A model generated the notes under the pieces. That model was not told where the DNA came from, did no database searches, and was given only the letters and a program-made list of their open reading frames with translations. Position numbers and translations under genes: made by a program. From an uncultured Coriobacteriaceae bacterium (lineage in GTDB: Bacteria; Actinomycetota; Coriobacteriia; Coriobacteriales; QAMH01), in NCBI GenBank assembly GCA_902796975.1, contig CADBRF010000281.1, forward strand, positions 1-5,898: 5,898 bases of DNA, in the 5' to 3' direction. Below are positions 1 through 5,883 of this stretch, in pieces; position 1 is the stretch's first letter; the number at the start of each line of letters is the position of its first letter.

Positions 1-1191
1 GAGCGCGATGATCTTGTCTCGGTCGTGTACGATGCACTCCTCCAGTCCGAAGGCTTCGTTATGGTCGAGGGCATCCTCGATCTGCTTCCCGATGGCTATG
101 GCTTCATTCGCACCGATGGCTATGTTGCCGGGGAGCATGATGTCTATGTTGGCGTCTCGACAGTTCGTAGGAACGGTCTGCGCAAGGGCGACTACATCAC
201 TGGCCGTGTGAGGCCGCCACGCGACAACGAGAAATACCCAGCGCTCAATACTATCGTCACGCTCAATGACGAGCCTTTCAATGGCCCGACCCATCGTGTG
301 AAGTTCAAAGATCTCACTCCGGTCTACCCCGATGAGCGGCTCATCATGGAGCATGGCAAAGACACCATCACAGCTCGCACAATCGACCTGGTGAGCCCGA
401 TTGGCAAGGGCCAGCGTGGCCTTATCGTCTCGCCTCCCAAGGCGGGCAAGACTACCATCTTGAAAGATATTGCGGCTGCTATCAGCGCGAATAACCCCGA
501 GGTCCATCTCATGTGTCTCCTCGTGGACGAACGTCCCGAGGAAGTCACCGATATGAAACGCAGCATCGACGGAGAAGTGGTCTCGTCCACCTTCGATATG
601 CCTGCCGAGAACCATATCGCCGTATCCGAGCTGGTCATCGAACGCGCCAAGCGACTTGTGGAAAACGGTCAAGACGTTGTGATCCTGCTCGATTCTATTA
701 CACGCCTCGCTCGCGCCTACAATCTCGCGCAGCCGGCAAGTGGCCGCATCCTCTCTGGTGGCGTTGATTCGTCGGCCCTCTATCCTCCGAAAAAATTCCT
801 CGGAGCTGCCCGTAACATCGAGTTTGGTGGGTCGCTCACAATCCTCGCAACCGGTCTTATCGAGACCGGCTCCAAGATGGACGAGGTCATCTTCGAGGAG
901 TTCAAGGGTACGGGCAATATGGAGCTCAAGCTTGACAGGTCTCTTGCTGACAAGCGCATCTTCCCGGCAATCGATCCTGTTACCAGTGGCACTCGTAAGG
1001 AAGAGCTGCTTATCGATGCACAGGAAGCGCCGCTTATCTGGGGTGTCAGACGTCTGCTTGCAAACATGAACAACACCGAGCGGGCTATGGACATGCTCAT
1101 CAAGAGCTTGAAGCAGACCGAAAACAATCGCGAGTTTCTTATCAAGTCCGCTCGAAAGGCGAACAGGGCTGCGGCTTCCCAGAGGCTCTAG
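1..1191 (+). CDS. rho: Transcription termination factor Rho, 5'-truncated by window edge
   Basis: Rho is the hexameric RNA-dependent ATPase helicase that terminates transcription. The frame is open from base 1, so the start codon lies outside the window; 396 residues are visible. Numbered from the first visible codon, the order is: the end of the N-terminal helical region (ERDDLVSVVYDALL, comparable to about residue 30 of E. coli Rho), a cold-shock-like RNA-binding domain with the RNP1-type motif GYGFIR (32-37), then the RecA-like ATPase. Walker A is PPKAGKTT (145-152), the catalytic-Glu motif is DERPEEV (from 176), Walker B is VVILLD (226-231), the Q-loop region is LSGGVD, the R-loop is KGTGNMEL, and the arginine-finger region is SGTRKEELL (Arg about 332). 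All key residues are present, so the protein should be active. Any lineage-specific N-terminal insertion, common in actinobacterial Rho, would lie upstream. The gene ends in TAG and a terminator hairpin follows 28 bases later. No rpmE follows, although rpmE is a frequent neighbour of rho. Confidence 0.98.
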   Translation, partial: ERDDLVSVVYDALLQSEGFVMVEGILDLLPDGYGFIRTDGYVAGEHDVYVGVSTVRRNGLRKGDYITGRVRPPRDNEKYPALNTIVTLNDEPFNGPTHRVKFKDLTPVYPDERLIMEHGKDTITARTIDLVSPIGKGQRGLIVSPPKAGKTTILKDIAAAISANNPEVHLMCLLVDERPEEVTDMKRSIDGEVVSSTFDMPAENHIAVSELVIERAKRLVENGQDVVILLDSITRLARAYNLAQPASGRILSGGVDSSALYPPKKFLGAARNIEFGGSLTILATGLIETGSKMDEVIFEEFKGTGNMELKLDRSLADKRIFPAIDPVTSGTRKEELLIDAQEAPLIWGVRRLLANMNNTERAMDMLIKSLKQTENNREFLIKSARKANRAAASQRL

Positions 1192-1219
1192 AACCATTTT
1201 CCAGACTGTGGATGTCGAA

Positions 1220-1260
1220 CGCCCCTTCATCCCGATGCGGGATGAAGGGGCGATTTGTAT
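1220..1260 (+). terminator. Intrinsic-terminator-like hairpin after rho
   Basis: CGCCCCTTCATCCCG (1220-1234) pairs perfectly with CGGGATGAAGGGGCG (1238-1252), a 15-bp stem with a 3-base ATG loop, followed by ATTTGTAT. The stem is very stable but the T-tract is short and interrupted. It sits between the convergent rho and DUF2130 genes and may serve both. On the - strand the bases after the stem (TTCGAC) are not T-rich, so a role for the opposite gene is weaker. Confidence 0.8.
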
Positions 1261-1348
1261 GCGCGGACGCCACTTGGGGCAGTTCTTGTGCGGTTAGCTG
1301 TGAGCTATATGGCAGTACTTGGTATATGCGTGCTTCAGGCGCGCTGAG

Positions 1349-2899
1349 CTAATTCTCTTCTAGCTCTCCTTCACCTGCCTCCAAACGAGCTTGATCGAAC
1401 TTTTCCTTCATGGTGGGATTTTTCCAGGTGAGTTTTCTGATGGTGAGACCTTCCGCCTTGTCTCCCGCGAGCCTCAGCTGCCGCTCCGAAGACACAAGAT
1501 TCTCCTTCACTTTCTGCAGGTGAACAATGGTCTTATCGATTTCATCGATAGCTGCGTCGAATTTCTTTGAAGCAGTGAGGACGTTTTTGGTGAATCCGGT
1601 CTTAAACTCCTCCATTCGCTCTTCAAAATGAGTCACGTCTATGTTTTTCTGCCGCTCTATTTCGAGCGCGACACGATACTGCTGGGCATTTTTCGCCGCG
1701 TTACGCAGAAGCGAGATAAGTGGAAGAAAGAACTGTGGACGGATGACGTACATCTTGGGATACCGATAGGAGACATCGACAATACCCTCGTTATAGAGTT
1801 CGCTGTCTGGCTCAAGCAAGGAGACGAGCACCGCGTACTCACATCTCTTTGACGTGCGATCATGGTCAAGCTTTTTGAAGAAATCCTCGTTCTTATGGGT
1901 ATGAGTGGAATCTTCGGACTCGTTCTTCATCTCGAACATGATGGAGATGAGCTCGACGCCATCCTCTTCTTCGCGGAAGACGAAATCCCCTTTAGTCCCA
2001 TCTACGACGTCGTTGTCCTTCTCGAAATATGCGGTGGGAAAGGCCATGGAGCGAACGCGATTGAACTCGTTTAAGCAATGCTGCTCAAGTGACTCTCCCA
2101 AGAGCTTGACTGTCATACGGGATTTCATATCACGGAGCTGGGATATTTCGTCGTCCTTGAGTTTGATGATTGCCTCACGGCCGGCAATTTCGCGGTCTTT
2201 CGCGGAAACTGCTTGGCTGAGCTCGACTTGCATGGAGCTTTTTATCTGCTCTTTTTCGCTTTCTTGGAGCTTGAGCTTTGCCTCGAACTGTTCCTTCGCA
2301 TGAATGGCGAGCTCTTGCGCAGCGGCAAGCTCTGATGCCGCCCGCTCCTTTTCCAAGGCGAGTTCATTTTCTGCCTTTGCCCGCGCGGCGGAGAGTTCGG
2401 CCTCTGCCTGGACTTGCATAGCCTTAAGCTCTCCAGCAGCGCGCTCCTGTTCAGCCCGGGTCTGCGCCTCAAAGGTCTGCTTGGTATGGGCAAGCTCCGC
2501 CTTAAGAGCATCGCGCTCCTTTTCCAGATCTGAGGTTGCTTTCGCAACCGCAAGCTGCTGCGAAGTTTGAGCCTCTTTATGAAGGGCATCAAGTTGTGCC
2601 TTTGCTTCTGCTAGCTGAGCATCCCTTTCTGCAATATCCGCGAGAAACTTTTCCCGGCTTTGAGAGAGTTCTTGCGCTAGGGCATTGTGGTCTTGCGTCA
2701 TCTGGCTTGTGAGCTTTTCACGTTCAGCGGTAACCGCCTGCTCCACGGCATGTTCATGTTCTGAAGCCAGTAGCTTCTCGCGTTCTGCTATCTCGGAGGC
2801 AAATTCCTTGGTGCGCACCTGCGACACAATATTTGCATAGCTTGATTCATCGACTTGGATTACTTTTCCGCAATGTGGGCATTTGATTTCGTTGCTCAT
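1349..2899 (-). CDS. DUF2130-family coiled-coil protein with nuclease-like C-terminal domain
   Basis: A 516-residue cytoplasmic protein with no signal peptide or membrane segment. I chose the ATG at 2897-2899 (MSNEIKCPHCGK) over an in-frame ATG 11 codons upstream, because AAGGAG lies 8 bases before it and this family typically begins with a CPHCGK-like motif. Domains: residues 7-10 CPHC, half of a zinc ribbon; about 35-258, a long Ala/Glu/Lys/Gln-rich coiled coil, part of it with 11-residue periodicity; about 262-400, the DUF2130 domain (GESLEQHC, then KGDFVF at 303-308 and FEMKNE at 322-327); about 400-516, a second helical, partly coiled region with an acidic tail. The spacing of an early Glu helix, D305, E323-x-K325 and then a helix and strand (FFKKLDHDR...YAVLVS) resembles the PD-(D/E)XK nuclease core. 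That is inference; the family has no function I can name with certainty. It appears monocistronic and is convergent with rho. Such proteins are sometimes loosely labelled as ATPases or SMC-like because of the coiled coil, but no Walker motif is visible. Confidence 0.9.
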   Translation of the reverse strand: MSNEIKCPHCGKVIQVDESSYANIVSQVRTKEFASEIAEREKLLASEHEHAVEQAVTAEREKLTSQMTQDHNALAQELSQSREKFLADIAERDAQLAEAKAQLDALHKEAQTSQQLAVAKATSDLEKERDALKAELAHTKQTFEAQTRAEQERAAGELKAMQVQAEAELSAARAKAENELALEKERAASELAAAQELAIHAKEQFEAKLKLQESEKEQIKSSMQVELSQAVSAKDREIAGREAIIKLKDDEISQLRDMKSRMTVKLLGESLEQHCLNEFNRVRSMAFPTAYFEKDNDVVDGTKGDFVFREEEDGVELISIMFEMKNESEDSTHTHKNEDFFKKLDHDRTSKRCEYAVLVSLLEPDSELYNEGIVDVSYRYPKMYVIRPQFFLPLISLLRNAAKNAQQYRVALEIERQKNIDVTHFEERMEEFKTGFTKNVLTASKKFDAAIDEIDKTIVHLQKVKENLVSSERQLRLAGDKAEGLTIRKLTWKNPTMKEKFDQARLEAGEGELEEN

Positions 2900-2907
2900 G
2901 GCATGTG

Positions 2908-2913
2908 CTCCTT
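2908..2913 (-). promoter_or_regulatory. Ribosome binding site deciding the DUF2130 gene start
   Basis: On the - strand AAGGAG lies 8 bases before the ATG at 2899. The in-frame upstream ATG at 2932 has no comparable site, so the shorter protein is preferred. Confidence 0.75.
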
Positions 2914-2933
2914 CGCAGTTCTTTTCGCGCATG

Positions 2934-2967
2934 ATAGTAGCATGGGACTACGACACAAAGCTGTCAA
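2934..2967 (-). promoter_or_regulatory. Candidate promoter of the DUF2130 gene
   Basis: On the - strand a perfect TTGACA (2962-2967) is followed, 22 bases on, by TACTAT (2934-2939), which is preceded by TG one base upstream (TGCTACTAT, extended -10 style). The 22-base spacer is too long for a normal sigma-70-type promoter, so either the extended -10 works without that -35 or the TTGACA is incidental. A start near 2927 would leave a leader of about 28 bases that includes the ribosome binding site. Confidence 0.4.
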
Positions 2968-3090
2968 AGAAATGCTCTCACGATGAGTTGCGGCGGTTTG
3001 AACTTGCGTTTCAGCTGTCCCCATGCGTTTTTTCACGCTGTCTGACCGGGTGCTGTAGTAGTATGCAAACATGAGAATTATCGAGCTTGA

Positions 3091-3098
3091 AAAGGGGA
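3091..3098 (+). promoter_or_regulatory. Ribosome binding site deciding the guaB start
   Basis: AAAGGGGA sits 6 bases before the ATG at 3105. An in-frame TTG at 3087 would place the Shine-Dalgarno sequence inside the coding region, so it is rejected as the start. The rest of the divergent gap (2900-3104) has no convincing gene. The only guaB -10 candidate seen is TAGTAT at 3059-3064, and no good -35 accompanies it. Confidence 0.75.
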
Positions 3099-3104
3099 TT
3101 TACC

Positions 3105-4622
3105 ATGGCATATTACTATGATGAGCCGTCGCACACCTTTAGCGAATATCTACTGGTGCCGGGCTATACATCTTCAAAGGATATTCCTGCCGATGTTGAC
3201 CTCTCCACGCCATTAACGCGTTTCAGAAAGGGCGAAGAGCCTGCAATCAAGCTCAATATCCCCATGGTCTCCGCAATCATGCAGTCGGTCTCCGGCCCAC
3301 GCATGGCAGAGGCGCTGGCTCGTGAAGGCGGTTGCTCCTTCATCTATGGGTCCCAGAGCGCAGAAGACGAAGCGGCTATGGTACGCGAGGTCAAGTCCTA
3401 TAAGGCTGGCTTCGTTCCCAGTGATTCCACCATCACACCCGAGACCACCATGGCTGAGGTCATGGCGCTCAAGGCGGAGTCCGGTCATTCGACCATGCCC
3501 GTTACGGTTGATGGGTCTCCGAACGGCAAGCTGCTCGGTATCGTTACAAGCCGCGATTATCGTCCGAGCCGCATGGATCCCTCCACGAAGGTCATCGACT
3601 TCATGACTCCGCGCGAGAAGCTCATCGTTGCCAAAGATGGCTGCACCCTTTCCGAGGCTAACGACATCATCTGGGACAACAAGCTCAATGCCCTTCCCGT
3701 GGTTGATGAAGACGACCATCTTGTCTCGCTTGTCTTCCGCAAGGACTACGATTCCCACAAGCAATATCCTCTCGAGCTCCTCGATCAGCACAAGCGCTAT
3801 GTCGTCGGCGCTGGCATCAACTCCCGCGACTACGAAGACCGCGTTCCTCCGCTGCTGGAGGCGGGCGCAGACGTGCTCTGCATCGATTCTTCCGAAGGTT
3901 ATTCCGACTGGCAGAAGTACACGCTCGAGTGGATTCATGGCAAGTATGGCCCCGAGTGCAAGGTCGGCGCGGGCAATGTCGTTGACGCTGAGGGCTTCAA
4001 GTTCCTGGCGGATGCCGGTGCTGACTTCGTCAAGATTGGTATCGGTGGCGGTTCCATCTGCATCACCCGCGAACAGAAGGGCATCGGCCGTGGTCAGGCA
4101 ACGGCTGTCATCGAGGTTGCCAAGGCTCGCGACGAATACTTCCGCGACACGGGCATCTATGTCCCCATTTGCTCCGACGGCGGTATAGTCCAGGATTACC
4201 ACATGACGCTTGCCCTTGCCATGGGCTCCGATTTCATGATGCTCGGCCGTTACTTTGCCCGCTTCGACGAGAGCCCGACAAACCGCGTTTCCGTCAACGG
4301 GTCCTACATGAAGGAATACTGGGGCGAGGGTTCTGCGCGCGCCCGCAACTGGCAGCGCTACGACCTGGGTGGCGCAAAGGGCATGGCCTTCGAAGAAGGC
4401 GTCGATTCCTATGTTCCCTACGCCGGTCCGTTGCATGAGAACGTCGCACTCTCGCTTTCCAAGGTCAAGCACACCATGTGCAACGTTGGCGCACTCAACC
4501 TTGCAGAGCTTCGCGAAAAGGCAAAGATTACCCGTGTGTCTAGCGTTTCCATCGTCGAGGGCGGCGCACACGATGTCATGCTGAAGGATGCTGCGAACTC
4601 AACGAACGTCGACTTCAAATAA
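3105..4622 (+). CDS. guaB: Inosine-5'-monophosphate dehydrogenase (T. foetus-like type)
   Basis: GuaB oxidises IMP to XMP with NAD+, the committed step of guanine nucleotide synthesis; it is a cytoplasmic tetramer. The protein is complete at 505 residues, close to the usual 480-510. A TIM barrel (about 1-100 and 220-505) is interrupted by a two-CBS (Bateman) insert (about 101-220, including [10 protein letters not shown] and the [10 protein letters not shown] segment). The catalytic loop is [12 protein letters not shown] with Cys319 as the nucleophile. D261, D358 (CSDGG), R382, the flap dyad R418-Y419 (RNWQRYD) and E431 are all present. These positions match the Tritrichomonas foetus IMPDH numbering one for one, and the segments [24 protein letters not shown] and [13 protein letters not shown] are typical of that subgroup rather than of the E. 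coli or Bacillus enzyme. The ATG is preceded by AAAGGGGA. The gene stands alone: it diverges from the DUF2130 gene, converges with the MerR gene, and has no guaA beside it. Function is very sure; the subgroup assignment is from memory of the T. foetus protein. Confidence 0.97.
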   Translation: MAYYYDEPSHTFSEYLLVPGYTSSKDIPADVDLSTPLTRFRKGEEPAIKLNIPMVSAIMQSVSGPRMAEALAREGGCSFIYGSQSAEDEAAMVREVKSYKAGFVPSDSTITPETTMAEVMALKAESGHSTMPVTVDGSPNGKLLGIVTSRDYRPSRMDPSTKVIDFMTPREKLIVAKDGCTLSEANDIIWDNKLNALPVVDEDDHLVSLVFRKDYDSHKQYPLELLDQHKRYVVGAGINSRDYEDRVPPLLEAGADVLCIDSSEGYSDWQKYTLEWIHGKYGPECKVGAGNVVDAEGFKFLADAGADFVKIGIGGGSICITREQKGIGRGQATAVIEVAKARDEYFRDTGIYVPICSDGGIVQDYHMTLALAMGSDFMMLGRYFARFDESPTNRVSVNGSYMKEYWGEGSARARNWQRYDLGGAKGMAFEEGVDSYVPYAGPLHENVALSLSKVKHTMCNVGALNLAELREKAKITRVSSVSIVEGGAHDVMLKDAANSTNVDFK

Positions 4623-4666
4623 AGCCTCGCTCTTCCCTCATCAATAGAGGCGGGCAGCAGATAAAG

Positions 4667-4706
4667 TACGAGCAGGAGCTGGTGGGTACCGGCTCCTGCT
4701 TTCGTA
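4667..4706. terminator. Shared hairpin between convergent guaB and merR-type gene
   Basis: AGCAGGAGC (4671-4679) pairs with GCTCCTGCT (4692-4700). The stem continues inward through a T·G pair and GGT/ACC to a GGGT loop, and outward past a 2-base bulge through TACG/CGTA. On the + strand the arm ends in TTTCGTA, a poor T-tract; on the - strand it is followed by CGTACTTTA. It is likely to end guaB transcription and perhaps also the opposite gene, but it is not a textbook terminator in either direction. Confidence 0.6.
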
Positions 4707-4756
4707 TGTGCTCATATCTGTTGTGCTGATATAGACAACCAAAAAACGAGTGGCTG

Positions 4757-5623
4757 TCAGTGAATTCTTCCATCGAAAGGATCGATGACAATAAGCTGCA
4801 CTGCCACAGTGAGTGGTGCGTTTGTGACATCTTCAGCTCCATCAGGGTATTCCTCGTAGAAAAATTCACCCGGGCGCTCCCCAAACTGCTCCATTGAAAC
4901 AAGCAGTCGACGATAGACGTCCTGGGGACGCTCACCAGACTGCTGTACGGTGACGCCATAACGTCCAGCAGGCTGTTCAAAGGGATGGAGACCCAGCTCC
5001 GCCGCTCGCTCATCCGTGAGCGTGGGAGAGGGGTGGACAAGCAAATATTGCTGCTGGTCGAACACGCTGTTTTGGACGTCCTCGCTCGCCAGGCAGACTG
5101 CATAGGGACGCGTTTCGCGCACGATGGACGCCACCGCTTCGATAAGCTGCTGGTCTTCCATCTGATCGAGTCTCTTGGTTGCCCAGAGTTTCGTAGCGGG
5201 ACGATTAACAAGCCGAATTTCGTCTGAATTCTTATCGGCGGTGCCCATAACCCCGCCCTGGCTTGCGAAGGTCGAAGCCAAGATGCGGCGCACGTGCTGA
5301 AGATAGGAGATGCGCCGATCTATGGCGGCAAGCCGAAGCTGCAGAGTCTGCTGACGCTCGAAGGGGTTGAGCTCGTTCAGGTAATCGCCGATTTCCGCGA
5401 GACTCATCCCCGCCTCTTTCAGGCATGATATGAGTAAAAAAGTCTGATATTGCTCGGGCGCATAGTACCGGTAGCCTTTGGCATCGACGCGTGCAGGTTT
5501 GAATAGACCGATGTCGTCGTAATGAAAGAGCGTCTGCTTTTTTACGCCGCAGAGCTTGGCAAACTGCCCCGTTGTGTAGAAGGCCTCACCTTGGTCTGCA
5601 GAAATTTCTTTGAAATTTTTCAT
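4757..5623 (-). CDS. MerR-family regulator with GyrI/BmrR-like ligand-binding domain
   Basis: A 288-residue transcription factor. The ATG at 5621-5623 (MKNFKEIS) is chosen because AAGAGG lies just before it; the frame runs open a further 35 codons upstream, but through the operator-like palindrome and promoter region. Residues about 16-60 form the winged helix-turn-helix ([20 protein letters not shown], then [12 protein letters not shown] and GYRYY), typical of MerR proteins. About 60-122 hold the remaining wing helices and the long dimerisation helix. About 135-281 resemble the GyrI-like small-molecule-binding domain of BmrR-type regulators, with [21 protein letters not shown] and the acidic FFYEEYPDG segment, where a Glu could contact a cationic ligand (inference). 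No metal-binding cysteine cluster of the MerR/CueR kind is seen, so an organic ligand is more likely than a metal. No efflux pump gene adjoins it here, so the target is unknown. The 21-bp palindrome overlapping its promoter suggests autoregulation. It is convergent with guaB. Confidence 0.93.
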   Translation of the reverse strand: MKNFKEISADQGEAFYTTGQFAKLCGVKKQTLFHYDDIGLFKPARVDAKGYRYYAPEQYQTFLLISCLKEAGMSLAEIGDYLNELNPFERQQTLQLRLAAIDRRISYLQHVRRILASTFASQGGVMGTADKNSDEIRLVNRPATKLWATKRLDQMEDQQLIEAVASIVRETRPYAVCLASEDVQNSVFDQQQYLLVHPSPTLTDERAAELGLHPFEQPAGRYGVTVQQSGERPQDVYRRLLVSMEQFGERPGEFFYEEYPDGAEDVTNAPLTVAVQLIVIDPFDGRIH

Positions 5624-5627
5624 AAAA

Positions 5628-5633
5628 CCTCTT
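5628..5633 (-). promoter_or_regulatory. Ribosome binding site of the MerR-family gene, short spacer
   Basis: AAGAGG on the - strand is only 4 bases from the ATG at 5623, shorter than for the other genes here. It supports this start over upstream in-frame alternatives, but translation may be modest, and the site would be lost if transcription begins at the promoter candidate just upstream. Confidence 0.55.
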
Positions 5634-5634
5634 G

Positions 5635-5655
5635 AGTATACGGTTACCGGATACT
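5635..5655. promoter_or_regulatory. Operator-like 21-bp palindrome upstream of the MerR-family gene
   Basis: Half-sites AGTATACGGT (5635-5644) and ACCGGATACT (5646-5655) are inverted around a central T at 5645; 9 of 10 pairs are complementary, the exception being 5640/5650. Length and symmetry fit a MerR-family dimer site, and it ends 11 bases before the regulator's own start codon. That this MerR protein binds it is inferred from position. Confidence 0.7.
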
Positions 5656-5665
5656 TTCTCGTAAA
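5635..5665 (-). promoter_or_regulatory. Candidate promoter of the MerR-family gene with 19-bp spacer
   Basis: On the - strand TTTACG (5660-5665, 4 of 6 to TTGACA) and TATACT (5635-5640, 5 of 6 to TATAAT) are separated by exactly 19 bases, the elongated spacing characteristic of MerR-controlled promoters. The palindrome covers the -10 and most of the spacer. A transcript start about 7 bases past the -10 would fall near 5628, leaving almost no leader before the ATG at 5623. Confidence 0.5.
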
Positions 5666-5674
5666 GACCGTTAG

Positions 5675-5693
5675 AGAACAAGAGCCATGTTCT
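5675..5693. promoter_or_regulatory. Second dyad upstream of the MerR-family gene
   Basis: AGAACA (5675-5680) and TGTTCT (5688-5693) form a perfect 6-bp inverted repeat with 7 bases between, centred 39 bases upstream of the main palindrome's centre. It could be a binding site for another regulator or a small hairpin; nothing identifies the protein. Confidence 0.35.
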
Positions 5694-5751
5694 ATTGGGA
5701 CAGCACATGACTTTTGCGATGATTGCACATGGCGAGGAGGCGCGCTTAGAA

Positions 5752-5883
5752 AACAAGCTGGTTAGACAGGTTGGCACTCGATTCCCTGCAACGTGTTGAG
5801 TGCGAACGTAAAGGGGCTGCTTCCGTGACTCGGGTAGCCCCTTTTTATTGCTCGGCGAATGTCATTGTCTTGGCCAGCTTGTT
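5752..5883. repeat. Imperfect inverted repeat enclosing a hairpin and terminator
   Basis: AACAAGCTGG (5752-5761) is the exact inverse complement of CCAGCTTGTT (5874-5883), and just inside it AGACA (5764-5768) matches TGTCT (5866-5870), with two possible G·T pairs and one bulged base between. Inside lie a second hairpin, GCACTC (5774-5779) with GAGTGC (5798-5803), and the terminator at 5810-5849. The right arm falls within the putative 3' end of the neighbouring gene. Confidence 0.5.
5810..5849. terminator. Bidirectional-looking intrinsic terminator
   Basis: AAAGGGGCT (5810-5818) pairs with AGCCCCTTT (5836-5844), with a smaller inner pairing TCCG/CGGG. Read on the + strand it ends in TTTTTATT, a proper T-tract. 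Read on the - strand it ends in TTTACG and lies directly after the stop codon of the putative gene at the right edge, which it would then terminate. A-rich and T-rich flanks make use in both directions plausible. Confidence 0.8.

Noticed and set aside
1295..1366. Small hairpins TAGCT-GTG-AGCTA (1295-1307) and GAGCTA/TAGCTC straddling the DUF2130 stop codon (1346-1366)
   Set aside because: Stems of 5-6 bp with no T-tract on either strand; stems this short are expected by chance and do not look like a terminator.
2900..2932. N-terminal extension of the DUF2130 protein to an in-frame ATG at 2932
   Set aside because: The extension would place the strong AAGGAG site inside the coding sequence, and the family usually begins close to the CPHCGK motif.
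3025..3038. GCGT/ACGC mini-hairpin with a T-rich loop upstream of guaB, considered as a riboswitch or attenuator part
   Set aside because: Only 4 bp, and no conserved purine or guanine riboswitch core or alternative pairing was seen in the 205-base gap.
3213..4571. A 452-codon open frame on the - strand, antisense to guaB
   Set aside because: It lies wholly inside guaB, shows no recognisable domain, lacks its own promoter context, and is explained by biased codon use of a conserved gene that suppresses antisense stops.
4707..4739. Direct repeat TGTGCT(C/G)ATAT (4707-4717, 4722-4732) and inverted GTTGT/ACAAC (4720-4724, 4735-4739) between guaB and the MerR-family gene
   Set aside because: Short, single-locus and overlapping each other; there is no flanking evidence for an att site, operator or terminator.
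5624..5728. N-terminal extension of the MerR-family protein by 35 residues
   Set aside because: It would translate through the palindrome and promoter region, and the added residues do not resemble a MerR N-terminus; the ATG at 5623 has its own ribosome site.
5771..5795. A tRNA T-arm-like look (CTCGATTCCC)
   Set aside because: No acceptor stem, anticodon arm or D-arm could be fitted around it on either strand; the surrounding pairing forms a simple hairpin instead.
5707..5799. A 30-codon + strand ORF starting MTFAMIAHG, with GGGA about 6 bases upstream
   Set aside because: Very short, weak ribosome site, no recognisable family, and it runs into a hairpin; not enough to call a gene, though it falls in the possible small-RNA region.
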